From: Vespertiliibacter pulmonis
Lineage (GTDB): Bacteria; Pseudomonadota; Gammaproteobacteria; Enterobacterales; Pasteurellaceae
Direction: 5' to 3'
DNA: 64,000 bases
NCBI RefSeq assembly: GCF_013377275.1
Contig: NZ_CP016615.1
Span: 806,001 to 870,000, forward strand
The position numbers and the translations under genes were made by a program. Every line of letters starts with the position of its first letter. The stretch's first letter is position 1. Shown here one piece after another: positions 1 to 8,421 of this stretch. Under the pieces are notes generated by a model that worked only from the letters and a program-made list of their open reading frames with translations, was not told where the DNA came from and made no database searches.

Positions 1-1184
1 ACACCGCCGTAGTCAGTTACATCACGTAATTTACCACCAGCTATAATCCCAGCATTGCTATCAACGACACCGTTATGACCGAAGCCAACAACACCATTTT
101 CTACTTTAATATCAGTTTCTTTCAAAATCAGTGAGCGAGTAGGGTCATTGTGCTCTGGATAATAAATAGGATCATCATTTTTATCCCAACCTTTAGTTAA
201 ACCAAACGCATTTTTAGTCAGTCCGTCAAAACGGTTTGTCATTTCCCCTTTAATTTTTTTCGTATCAAAATTAACTTCAAAATGAACATCAGCAACAGCT
301 TCTTGTGTTGGTGTTCCACCTTTTACCCCCCCTTGATAACCAATTGCTTTACCATTGTAGTCAAAAGTACCTTTTTGCTGTGCTAGCTGAGATTCTGTTG
401 ATAATTTTGCTGTATAAAACGCAAGAGGTTCAATTTTATCAATACTACCATACTGATTAGATGGTTTAGCTGATACAAAAGTTGCATAACTTGAATAATC
501 TTGATTTACAAATTGGAACTTACCTAATACTGTGCCATCAGTATCTGTAATCTCAAGATGTTGAACCTTGTTCGAATCAAGCTCACCATTTTTTAAGAAA
601 TCTCTATCATATTGCAACTCTGAGTTATCTAATTTTACTGCTTTACCGCCTTTTGATAATACAATAGGGCCTGAAGAGTAATAAACGCCTTCTTTTCCAG
701 CCAATTTAGTAGGTTCATATTTATAACCACCATCATTTGAACTAATTACCTCATAATGACGCCAAGCTAATTTTTGCTCTTTAACTTTTTGCTCAGCTTC
801 CAAACGTGCTTTTTCTGCATCTTCTTTTGCTTTGTCCGCTTCTAAACGCACATTTTCTTCTAACTCTTTTGCCCTCTTATCTGTTTCTGCCTTAGTTTTC
901 TCAGCCTCTACACGAGCTTTTTCTGCTTCTTGTTTTGCCTTTTCAGCTTCTAAATGAGCTTTTTCTGCCTGCTCTTTCACTTGTTTATCCGCTTCTGCTT
1001 TAACTTTTTCTGCCTCTGCACGCTCATGAGCAATTTTTTCTTTTGCTTTTTGCTCTTCTTGTTTAGCTTTATCTGCAACGTGATCTGGTGAATAAGATGA
1101 GCCACTTGAAGAACAACCAACAAGAGCAACAGCTAATACACTTGCCATTAAGGTTGGAACAAAACGATATTGTGTTACTTTCAT
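1..1184 (-). CDS. Stalked TbpB-like surface lipoprotein (3' end outside window)
   Basis: I read this gene directly: ATG at 1184 behind an AAGGA ribosome site, open to the window edge, 394 residues visible. Residues 1-23 are a lipoprotein signal peptide with lipobox LVGC (Cys24). Residues about 38-138 are an almost pure Glu/Ala/Lys coiled coil made of EAEKAK-like units. After that comes a beta-rich region with Gly/Asn-rich strands (e.g. VHFEVNFDTKKIKGEM) of the kind seen in TbpB/HpuA-type barrel domains of Slam-dependent surface lipoproteins. It lies 23 bases after the TonB-receptor gene, so it is probably its outer-surface partner that captures the ligand. The family is inferred from pattern. 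The ligand is unknown; haem, haemoglobin or another metal carrier are possible. No Slam translocon gene is visible in this window. Confidence 0.7.
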   Translation of the reverse strand, partial: MKVTQYRFVPTLMASVLAVALVGCSSSGSSYSPDHVADKAKQEEQKAKEKIAHERAEAEKVKAEADKQVKEQAEKAHLEAEKAKQEAEKARVEAEKTKAETDKRAKELEENVRLEADKAKEDAEKARLEAEQKVKEQKLAWRHYEVISSNDGGYKYEPTKLAGKEGVYYSSGPIVLSKGGKAVKLDNSELQYDRDFLKNGELDSNKVQHLEITDTDGTVLGKFQFVNQDYSSYATFVSAKPSNQYGSIDKIEPLAFYTAKLSTESQLAQQKGTFDYNGKAIGYQGGVKGGTPTQEAVADVHFEVNFDTKKIKGEMTNRFDGLTKNAFGLTKGWDKNDDPIYYPEHNDPTRSLILKETDIKVENGVVGFGHNGVVDSNAGIIAGGKLRDVTDYGG

Positions 1185-1207
1185 AATATTTCCTTTAAGT
1201 TAAAAAA

Positions 1208-3496
1208 TTAAAAACGAATCTCTGCACCAACTAAATATGTCCGTCCACGTGCCGCATTACTAAATGAATAAACATAATTATCATTAGAATCAACCCCAGT
1301 TAATTGGGAAGATGTTGAATTTAATGAGTTAAGTGCATCGACATAATTACGGTTCATCAGATTTTGAACCGACATTTTTAACAACACGTTTTTATTAAGT
1401 TGGTATGTTGTGTAAAAATCTATGATGATAGGCATTTTCGGCAGCTCTTGTAATAAATCAGAGTCTTCTACTTGTAGCCCACTAGGTAAATAACGTTTTG
1501 ATCTGCCCGTATATTTAAAGGTAGAACCAAGCTCCAGCTTTTTATCTAATAAACGACCACCAAGCGTTAATGTCGCTGTATGCTTCGGCATTTCTGTTAC
1601 ACTTGTAGTACCAAAACCTGTACTAACCGTTGCAGTAACATCAGGTGGTAATTGTGATTTTTGATAAGAGTAGGCTAAATTCGCAAATACAAAACCCGCA
1701 TCGTAATTGAAGTCTAATTCAACGCCTCGATGGTTTAATTTGTCTAGAGCATTACGATACATTTGTGCATGGAAAGAAGGTAAAACATCATCTGTTAATT
1801 TATTTGTTAAACCAATATTTGGATCCATATAGAATGAATCGCTATAAATTTCATCTTTCATTTGGCGTTGATAGCCGACTAATTTAATACCTAAGAAATC
1901 ATCATTTACCCATACATTTTCTTTTTTAGTATTAAAACCTACTTCAACAGTGCGAGCATATTCTGGTTTTAAGAATGGATTCATTGAACCAGCGCCCTCA
2001 TTACTAAAGAAAATTTCTTGAATATTTGGCACTCGCATTGAACGGCTATAACTCACAAAAGGTTCAAACCAATCACTCACTTTATAAGAGAAAGTAATAG
2101 ATGGCATTAATGCCTTTGCTGTCAACTTCATATGTGCAGCGCCAACAGGTGTGCAGTTAGACGGAATGATTGTATTATTGATATTAGAAACATCACAAGG
2201 CGGTTTATAACCCCGTGTTACTGAATCCGTATAAATCAACCCTGCTTTTACGCCAAAGTCTTTGTAGTTTAAATCAGATGTAATATAACCACTGCGTAAC
2301 GACTGTTTACCTTTCGGAGCAAATGGCGTATACACTTCATTATCCTGATCAATCCCTGTGGCATTTTTAACGTATTTATTTTTTAATAAATTAACCCCAT
2401 AATTTAAAGAGAGATCGGCTTCACCAAAATGGAATATAGAGCTATTATTGAGATCAATATAATCTGCTTGGTTTCTGGTTTTTGCTTTAGTGAGCAACCA
2501 AATATTGGCATCATCGTGATAGATCTGATCGCTTCGGTTCGTTGATGCTAATAATTTCAAATTTACTAGATCAGATGTCGGGTTATATTCATAATCCAAC
2601 GCATAGCTTTTATTTTTAGTATCACGTCCGCCAACATTGTTACGATAACCTCGCCCTGTTAAGAGCAATTTTTGCGCTTCCGTATTCCATTCAATTTTAC
2701 TTAACCACGATTCAGGCTTTTGATCTAAGCGGCGAACATAATCATTTTCTCCTGAATAACTACCATCTCCACGTTTATAATTAGCTTTACTTTTACTCCC
2801 ACTATACGCAAAAAATGCTCCTAGAGTGTTATGCTCAGCAAGAGAATATTTTCCACCAAGTGCCAACATTCCATTTGGGCCAATACCATTTGAGCCGTAA
2901 GATAATTTTGAAAGCACGCCTACACGATTGCCCTCCATAACCACATCATCAACCCCAATAGTACGCATATTTGCACTACCACTTAACGCATTTATGCCGT
3001 CTGCACCGTGATTTGATCCGCCTCGTTTAATATCAATTCTCGCTAAGAAATTAGGATCAATCATCGCTCCAAAAGAGCTACTAGGCCCATATCCACCCTC
3101 TTCTTGATGGTAACGACTGGACGAATTTGATGATGTTCCGTAAAAGGTCTGCGGAACACCATCAATCATACTATTTACACGACCAAAACCACTTAATCCA
3201 CGAATATTGACTGAAACCGTTCCTTGCGTTGGGTTAATATTGGTAAATGTCCCTGGCAAAGCTCGAATGACACTATCTAAACTTCGCATCTGCTTTTCTT
3301 CACCAACCGAGCTCACCGCTCCAACAGTACCAAACATTTGTTGCTTTGGCGTTACTTTTTGAGCTGAAATGACCAAAGTATCAAACTGCAACTCATCTGT
3401 GACTGATTCACTATTACTATTTTCTGCCAATAACTGACCGCTTGTCATACACGCACAAGCAAATAAAATCCCTTTTGTTACTCGATTTAACTGCAT
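1208..3496 (-). CDS. TonB-dependent outer-membrane receptor
   Basis: 762-residue outer-membrane receptor for energised uptake of iron, haem or another metal compound. A signal peptide ends near Ala24. A TonB box (DTLVISA, about 39-45) precedes a plug domain with RGLSGFGRVNSMIDGV and a DPNFLARIDIKRG strand. The rest is a 22-strand barrel ending in the usual aromatic residue (AEIRF). I prefer the ATG at 3496 over one nine codons upstream because GAGGAAAAG precedes it and the signal peptide starts there. It sits between the ChaN-like lipoprotein gene and the stalked surface lipoprotein gene, in one operon behind a Fur box. Co-transcription with a TbpB-like lipoprotein suggests a two-part receptor such as HpuAB, but the ligand cannot be read from sequence. 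Confidence 0.85.
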   Translation of the reverse strand: MQLNRVTKGILFACACMTSGQLLAENSNSESVTDELQFDTLVISAQKVTPKQQMFGTVGAVSSVGEEKQMRSLDSVIRALPGTFTNINPTQGTVSVNIRGLSGFGRVNSMIDGVPQTFYGTSSNSSSRYHQEEGGYGPSSSFGAMIDPNFLARIDIKRGGSNHGADGINALSGSANMRTIGVDDVVMEGNRVGVLSKLSYGSNGIGPNGMLALGGKYSLAEHNTLGAFFAYSGSKSKANYKRGDGSYSGENDYVRRLDQKPESWLSKIEWNTEAQKLLLTGRGYRNNVGGRDTKNKSYALDYEYNPTSDLVNLKLLASTNRSDQIYHDDANIWLLTKAKTRNQADYIDLNNSSIFHFGEADLSLNYGVNLLKNKYVKNATGIDQDNEVYTPFAPKGKQSLRSGYITSDLNYKDFGVKAGLIYTDSVTRGYKPPCDVSNINNTIIPSNCTPVGAAHMKLTAKALMPSITFSYKVSDWFEPFVSYSRSMRVPNIQEIFFSNEGAGSMNPFLKPEYARTVEVGFNTKKENVWVNDDFLGIKLVGYQRQMKDEIYSDSFYMDPNIGLTNKLTDDVLPSFHAQMYRNALDKLNHRGVELDFNYDAGFVFANLAYSYQKSQLPPDVTATVSTGFGTTSVTEMPKHTATLTLGGRLLDKKLELGSTFKYTGRSKRYLPSGLQVEDSDLLQELPKMPIIIDFYTTYQLNKNVLLKMSVQNLMNRNYVDALNSLNSTSSQLTGVDSNDNYVYSFSNAARGRTYLVGAEIRF

Positions 3497-3541
3497 CTTT
3501 TCCTCATTATTACTGTATTTCATTTAAAAATTAGATAACAC

Positions 3542-4372
3542 TTAAGGCAATAGCCAAATATAATCACTTTCCTTTGCATTTATATCATCAAGTTGCTTCG
3601 CCAAACTGATAACGACAAACTGATGTTTTCCTAAATCAGCCAAATGAACAGGGATCCCCACTGCTTTATTAACGTGAAAATTACCTGCAATCAGTAGAGT
3701 TGATTTATTACCTTTAATTAATGCTTCTGCCATTCGGCGATCTTTGAATTGTTGAATAGTTACCATTGTTTGAATGGTTTGATCATTGGGATCAATTTTA
3801 TGATTTTGGGCAATCGCCTTAGCAATACGTTGCTTAATCGCTGGCTGAGTAGAACGGTTACCATTTAGCGGATATGCTCCACGAAATAATGTTTCAATTT
3901 CGCTACGGTCTAAATTTCCGCCAAGCACTTGTACTTTGCTATTACTCAGTGCCGTGATTAAATCACCATATTGTGACCAGTCCCATTTTTCTGTCCACGG
4001 TAATATTTGTTTTACCGTTGAATTACTTACATTTGGGGTTTGACGAAGTAATCCTAAGGCGTGATCAATGTCCGCCTGTTGAGAACTTGGTAGCATTTCT
4101 AATGCGACACTGTGCAACTTGCCCGTTTGATAAAGTTGTTGGAATAAGGCGATTTCTGCCTGATGATGAATAGAATTATCGTGCTTTTCACCGAGTAAAA
4201 TCATCGGCGTATTTTGAACTTCCTGCACAAACTCAGAGAGAGTAAGATAGCGGTTAGTTTGTGGGTGAAAAATACGTTTTTGAGAAACATCTAAGGATTG
4301 ACACGCCATTAGCCCTGCTAATACTGCCCCTAACGCAATTTTTTTGACCCATTTTAAAGAAGAAAACAACAT
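3542..4372 (-). CDS. ChaN-like haem/iron-associated lipoprotein
   Basis: 276-residue lipoprotein with signal peptide and lipobox LMAC (Cys24). The body matches the ChaN family (PF04187, Tiki-like fold), with MILLGEKHDNSIHH near residue 56 and LLIAGNFHVNKAVGIP near the C-terminus supplying the conserved Glu/His pairs. Campylobacter ChaN binds stacked haem and is an iron-regulated outer-membrane lipoprotein; that is knowledge of the family, not proof here. It is the first gene of an operon with the TonB receptor (18 bases downstream) and has a promoter and Fur box directly upstream, which supports a role in iron or haem uptake. Confidence 0.8.
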   Translation of the reverse strand: MLFSSLKWVKKIALGAVLAGLMACQSLDVSQKRIFHPQTNRYLTLSEFVQEVQNTPMILLGEKHDNSIHHQAEIALFQQLYQTGKLHSVALEMLPSSQQADIDHALGLLRQTPNVSNSTVKQILPWTEKWDWSQYGDLITALSNSKVQVLGGNLDRSEIETLFRGAYPLNGNRSTQPAIKQRIAKAIAQNHKIDPNDQTIQTMVTIQQFKDRRMAEALIKGNKSTLLIAGNFHVNKAVGIPVHLADLGKHQFVVISLAKQLDDINAKESDYIWLLP

Positions 4373-4382
4373 CTTAAAACCA

Positions 4383-4401
4383 ATAAATGAAAATCATTCC
4401 T
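4383..4401. promoter_or_regulatory. Fur box
   Basis: ATAAATGAAAATCATTCCT matches the 19-bp Fur consensus GATAATGATAATCATTATC at 12 of 19 positions, including the central AATGA-n-AATCATT. It abuts the -10 element and covers the expected start site, where bound Fe-Fur would block transcription. Confidence 0.65.
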
Positions 4402-4430
4402 ATTATTGATCTTATTTAGACAAATGTAAA
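4402..4430 (-). promoter_or_regulatory. Promoter of the ChaN-TonB receptor-lipoprotein operon
   Basis: Reading the minus strand, a -35 hexamer TTTACA (4425-4430) and a -10 hexamer AATAAT (4402-4407) are separated by exactly 17 bases. Transcription would begin near 4395, giving a short leader before the ATG at 4372. Confidence 0.6.
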
Positions 4431-4540
4431 TACAGAAAGTTTAAAGGGCAGTAAATATCTCAATCAATAATTAGAATTGATTATTAAGCCGACAGTTATA
4501 GGCTGTGATTAAAAAGAACGTGAAAAACAATAAAGAAAAT

Positions 4541-4566
4541 CCACAAAAAAATTTACTCTTTTGTGG
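4541..4566 (-). terminator. Probable terminator after lysA
   Basis: CCACAAAA at 4541-4548 pairs with TTTTGTGG at 4559-4566. On the minus strand it is followed by ATTTTCTTT. The stem is short and AT-rich and lies about 120 bases past lysA. The remaining sequence between lysA and the Fur promoter holds no convincing gene. Confidence 0.45.
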
Positions 4567-4682
4567 GTTGAATAATCAAAATAACTAGGATTTTAAACCT
4601 TCTTGGGCAATAACGGCTCACACACCTCTTATTTTCACTAATTTGTTAGAAGAAGCTAAGTAAATTGCTCAATTAACTATAA

Positions 4683-5933
4683 TCACGGAATTAGGCTTTC
4701 CAATCGCCATAAGTCTGCAAACGATGCGCGTTGTTTAATTAAATAAGCATTATCACCATCAACCAGTATTTCAACCGCTTGTGGACGGGAATTATAGGTT
4801 GAAGACATCGTTGCCCCATAAGCACCAGCCGAACGCACGGCAATTAAATCCCCTTCGGCAATCGCCAATTCCCGTTGTTTACCTAAAAAATCGGACGTTT
4901 CACAAATTGGACCAACAACATCGTAAATGGCTTTTTCTCGGTTCAACGTGCGATCAACTTCAATAATCTGCATATAGGCTTGATATAACGCTGGACGAAT
5001 CATATCATTCATACCTGTATCGACAATCGCAAATAGGCGATCTTCATTCTGTTTTAAATATTCCACTTTAGTTACTAGAATACCTGCATTGGCAGTGATC
5101 GCTCGCCCTGGTTCAATAATAATTTCTAACTGTGGATAAGCCTGTAATTTCGCTAATAACGCAGAGATATATTCCACTGGTTGAGGAGGAGTTTCATCGT
5201 TATATGGAACGCCTAAACCACCACCGAGATCAAGATGATGTAACATAATACCGTCTTGCTGAAGCTGTTCTATTAGCACCAACAAGCGGTCAGTTGCGTC
5301 TAAAAATGGCTGTAACTCCGTAAGTTGTGAACCAATATGACAATCCATTCCCACTATTTTTACATTGGATAATGTTTGAGCGAATCGATAAACCTCACGA
5401 GCGTGGTTAACACTCACGCCAAATTTATTCTCTTTTAACCCTGTGGAAATATAAGGGTGAGTATGCGCATCAACATCAGGATTTACTCTCAAAGAAATTG
5501 GTGCAATTTTTTCCATTTCACCAGCGATTTGGTTAATACGTTTTAATTCAGATAACGACTCTACATTAAAACACCGAATACCGACTTCCAATGCCCTAGC
5601 AATTTCTTGATGCGATTTTGCTACCCCTGAAAAAACGATTTTAGCAGGATCGCCACCTGCTACGATAACTCGCTCCAGCTCCCCTTGAGAAACAATATCG
5701 AAGCCTGATCCTAGCCGAGCCATTACATTTAACAAAGCTATATTAGAATTAGATTTGACAGCAAAACAGACTAAATGAGGATGTAAGCCGAAAGCCTTGT
5801 TAAAAGCGTGCCAATGGCGTTCGAGGGTTGCTCGGGAATAGATATAGGCAGGTGTACCATATTGCTGAATAATATTGGCAACAGCGATATCTTCTGCGAA
5901 AAGTTGTTGATTTTTATAATTAAAATAATCCAT
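4683..5933 (-). CDS. lysA: Diaminopimelate decarboxylase
   Basis: 416 residues, PLP-dependent. It removes CO2 from meso-diaminopimelate to give L-lysine, the last step of lysine synthesis, in the cytoplasm. The alanine-racemase-like barrel carries the PLP lysine in CFAVKSNSN (Lys60), the phosphate-binding glycines in LDLGGGLGVPY and EPGRAITANAG. The C-terminal beta domain has the active-site Cys in GPICETSDF. It lies downstream of lptM with a USS dyad between, the gene order known from other Pasteurellaceae and enterics. Length is normal for the family. Confidence 0.97.
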   Translation of the reverse strand: MDYFNYKNQQLFAEDIAVANIIQQYGTPAYIYSRATLERHWHAFNKAFGLHPHLVCFAVKSNSNIALLNVMARLGSGFDIVSQGELERVIVAGGDPAKIVFSGVAKSHQEIARALEVGIRCFNVESLSELKRINQIAGEMEKIAPISLRVNPDVDAHTHPYISTGLKENKFGVSVNHAREVYRFAQTLSNVKIVGMDCHIGSQLTELQPFLDATDRLLVLIEQLQQDGIMLHHLDLGGGLGVPYNDETPPQPVEYISALLAKLQAYPQLEIIIEPGRAITANAGILVTKVEYLKQNEDRLFAIVDTGMNDMIRPALYQAYMQIIEVDRTLNREKAIYDVVGPICETSDFLGKQRELAIAEGDLIAVRSAGAYGATMSSTYNSRPQAVEILVDGDNAYLIKQRASFADLWRLESLIP

Positions 5934-5975
5934 TGTATTTGCAAATAAAAAATGTAAATTTAGAAGGTAATCCCA

Positions 5976-5989
5976 CCGCTTACAAGCGG
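5976..5989. repeat. Inverted USS dyad between lptM and lysA
   Basis: CCGCTT-AC-AAGCGG is a head-to-head pair of uptake-signal cores forming a 6-bp stem with a two-base spacer. It has no T-tract, so it is more likely an uptake/processing element than a strong terminator. Confidence 0.5.
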
Positions 5990-5995
5990 CTAGAT

Positions 5996-6109
5996 CTACT
6001 GAGTATTTTGTGATTGTGGCGTATTTTCTGGGAAATAAAGCGGGCCTTTAACTCCACAAGCGGTTAAAAATAGGCTAGATAGTAACGCAATTAAAACTAA
6101 TTTTTTCAT
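5996..6109 (-). CDS. lptM: LptM small lipoprotein (LPS-assembly helper)
   Basis: 37-residue lipoprotein read by eye: ATG at 6109 behind GGAG, signal peptide, lipobox LTAC (Cys18), then GVKGPLYFP, the hallmark of the LptM/YifL family. In E. coli LptM stabilises the LptD-LptE translocon and promotes LptD disulfide maturation at the outer membrane. It precedes lysA, as in E. coli and Haemophilus. The codons for Thr-Ala-Cys of the lipobox are exactly one copy of the uptake signal. Confidence 0.9.
   Translation of the reverse strand: MKKLVLIALLSSLFLTACGVKGPLYFPENTPQSQNTQ
6056..6064 (+). repeat. DNA-uptake signal sequence (Apl type), representative copy
   Basis: ACAAGCGGT. Further perfect 9-mers found by eye, in either orientation, begin at 9991, 14005, 22044, 29694, 40531, 43795, 45414, 57137, 58297 and 59297. 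Several are followed by an AT-rich tract with TTTGCA, as in the extended uptake signal. Copies lie both in genes (tusB, atpA, mrdA, lptM) and between them. The variant AAGCGGC appears near 5984 and 63530. Confidence 0.85.
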
Positions 6110-6292
6110 ATCAATTCTCCAAATTTTTTATGATTGTAACGAAGAACCTCGCAACAATCTATGCTAAAAAACACTCTATACTAAAAATACGGTTGTTTAC
6201 TATTTTGCGACACATGTTATGCCTTCCGACAAACATTAATAATCGATTAAATTTCAACATTATTTCTACTTGTCCTACTGCTTATGCCGAAT

Positions 6293-6322
6293 AAAAAAAC
6301 CGCCTAATTCGGCGGTTTTTTT
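6293..6322 (-). terminator. Rho-independent terminator after ngt
   Basis: A7-CCGCC (6293-6304) pairs with GGCGG-T7 (6311-6322) around a six-base loop, eight bases after the ngt stop codon. The A and T runs make it work in both directions. Confidence 0.9.
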
Positions 6323-6330
6323 ATTTACTT

Positions 6331-8388
6331 TTAATTTGTCTTTTTAAGTTTTCTAGCAACTTCTTTTAACGGAGAAACTTTCTTCTCCTTTGCTTTAGGC
6401 TTTGCTGGTGATTTTTTCGCATTTTTATCTTCTGCTTTTTTCACAACCACCTTAACTTCTTTTTTAGGTTTATACTCTTTAGCTACTTTGGGTTCAACCA
6501 CTGGCGTTGTATTATTCTCTAATGTTAATACAACGTTGTTATTGTCTGCCCATTCCACCAATTTCGCCAATAAGATTTGCCCCATCGGTTTTGGATTACC
6601 CGTAAATAATGCCTGTAAACCATTATTCTCAATAATATGATGGCGAAGTGCTAAACGTTCTTCGTGGTTTTCTGCAAGACGCACTGCTCTCTCAACATAT
6701 TCATCAGCAGTATGAGCAATCAACCACTCTGGTAAGCCAAGACGTTTAAACAAGCCTTCATCGATATGTTCATGAACTTCTGGGCCTGTTTTACATACAC
6801 CAACTAAACCTAAAGTTACCATATCAATAATGCCATTCGTGTTACCAAATGGGAACGGATTCACCATCATATCGCAGTTATATAAAATGCGGAGGTAATT
6901 TTCATAAGGAGAATGAGGATGTGCCGTCGCTGAATCACCCAAATAACTCTTAATAAAACGTTCAACATAAGGGTGAGTTACCCCACCTGATTGGCCTAAG
7001 GCAAAATGGAAATGGACTTTCACATTCGCACGATCACGGATTGCTTTACATGCTTCTAAGAAATACGGATTTAACTTCATCGTTGTTGAAGCAACACCAA
7101 TATGCACAACTTCAGGATTCTCACGGAAACGATAGTCTACAGATGTTGGTGCTAATGCCGATGGTACATAAGGTAACGCATCTTTTGGTAGACGTAATAA
7201 TTTCTCACTAAAACACGATTCTGATCCAACATAATCATCTTCTACAATCACATATTCAATAAAATCAGAATGTGTCGTTGCAGGATGCCCTAGAGCAATG
7301 GCTTGAATAGGTGCTAAACGTGTATTACTTACAAAAATTGGCGTTAAATCCATACCAATACTTGGCATATAAAGTACGGCTGGATGAGCTTGCTCACAAA
7401 ATGCTTTAAGCTGGAGCAATTTCTCAAAAATTGTATTCTCATTTAATAAATGGAATTCATCAAAGACAGCTCTTCCTGCTTCATCAACGGCATCACTACC
7501 AAAGCCCACAAGGTAAAAGTGTTCACGAGCCGCTATCATTGAGGTTGAATGCGTACGGTAAATAGAATGAGATGAGTGGAAGTGTTCAAGTAACACAACC
7601 ATAACAGGTTTACCATTTTTATAGCCAATTTTGCGAACATCACAATCTTCCCAACCTAGTTCCAATAAGTGATTACGTACTACTTTGTTTAAACTTTTCT
7701 TGACCAAATGCTTATTTTCCGCAGTATCATAACTACAATGCATATACACATCGTGAGAAATATTACTCGGTAAGGTATTCAAATTCGAAAATGTGGCTAA
7801 TTTTTCAGGGAACCATTGTAAAATAGCTGCACGTTTTGAAAATGCTGCTTGCGTACCAATGAAACGAGGCGACTGTAAAGCAAAACAAAGAGAAGCACAA
7901 ATATCAGGAGAAAGTTCCCATATCGCATCTAAATTAAGGGGGATATTTGATTCAGGGAAATACAACACACAAAATTTCATAAGCGCAGATTCTGTTGCTT
8001 CTAAATGTATTTCTTGACCACTTGCCTCAGGATTGCGGTTATAAGTTTTAAGAATATGATCTGCATTCACAAATGGTGAACTCGCAAAAACTAAGGCTAA
8101 CCAACGTTGTAAAATTAAGAAACGCTTTGCACCTTCCATAGAAAGCGATAAGCCAGGATCTTTAAAGAGATCTGTAACAGCCACGGCAACACGAGTACAA
8201 AAATGCACAACTTTATCTTGATCTAAATTAGCTAAGGCTGATGGAAAATCACATTCAATTCCACCTATACCACCAAAATTAGAGTCTAATTTATTTAAAA
8301 TATTTAACAACTCAGTACAAGATAATTCATAATCCTTCGCTTTTACTGCCTGTTCAAAGCGAATAACACTCGGTTGTTGATCTGACAT
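6331..8388 (-). CDS. ngt: HMW1C-type cytoplasmic N-glycosyltransferase with lysine-rich tail
   Basis: 685 residues. It closely resembles the A. pleuropneumoniae N-glycosyltransferase (GT41 family), a soluble enzyme that puts glucose from UDP-glucose on Asn of N-X-S/T sites, mainly in autotransporter adhesins, before export. Diagnostic stretches include NFGGIGGIE, LIEHF-like HFHSSHSIYRTHSTSMIAA, HFHFALGQSGG, and NPFPFGNTNGIIDMVTLG. The known enzyme is about 620 residues. This one adds about 60 residues (626-685) in which 20 are Lys, with Pro/Ala/Val spacing. It follows rimO by 33 bases, and its terminator comes straight after. The alpha-6-glucosyltransferase (agt) found at the A. pleuropneumoniae locus is missing here, and no target adhesin is in the window. 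Confidence 0.93.
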   Translation of the reverse strand: MSDQQPSVIRFEQAVKAKDYELSCTELLNILNKLDSNFGGIGGIECDFPSALANLDQDKVVHFCTRVAVAVTDLFKDPGLSLSMEGAKRFLILQRWLALVFASSPFVNADHILKTYNRNPEASGQEIHLEATESALMKFCVLYFPESNIPLNLDAIWELSPDICASLCFALQSPRFIGTQAAFSKRAAILQWFPEKLATFSNLNTLPSNISHDVYMHCSYDTAENKHLVKKSLNKVVRNHLLELGWEDCDVRKIGYKNGKPVMVVLLEHFHSSHSIYRTHSTSMIAAREHFYLVGFGSDAVDEAGRAVFDEFHLLNENTIFEKLLQLKAFCEQAHPAVLYMPSIGMDLTPIFVSNTRLAPIQAIALGHPATTHSDFIEYVIVEDDYVGSESCFSEKLLRLPKDALPYVPSALAPTSVDYRFRENPEVVHIGVASTTMKLNPYFLEACKAIRDRANVKVHFHFALGQSGGVTHPYVERFIKSYLGDSATAHPHSPYENYLRILYNCDMMVNPFPFGNTNGIIDMVTLGLVGVCKTGPEVHEHIDEGLFKRLGLPEWLIAHTADEYVERAVRLAENHEERLALRHHIIENNGLQALFTGNPKPMGQILLAKLVEWADNNNVVLTLENNTTPVVEPKVAKEYKPKKEVKVVVKKAEDKNAKKSPAKPKAKEKKVSPLKEVARKLKKTN

Positions 8389-8421
8389 AATTTTTGTCCC
8401 TTGAATATACTAAAATAAAAA

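Noticed and set aside
4589-4663. Short plus-strand frame DFKPSWAITAHTPLIFTNLL...
   Set aside because: Only 24 codons between stops with no start codon. It could be a gene remnant, but no family is recognisable and chance cannot be excluded.
6110-6292. Lysine riboswitch or other structured leader before lptM-lysA
   Set aside because: The leader is short and AT-rich, with no conserved riboswitch stems I can recognise.
7793-8017. Plus-strand frame inside ngt
   Set aside because: Antisense shadow of a strongly supported gene, without upstream signals.
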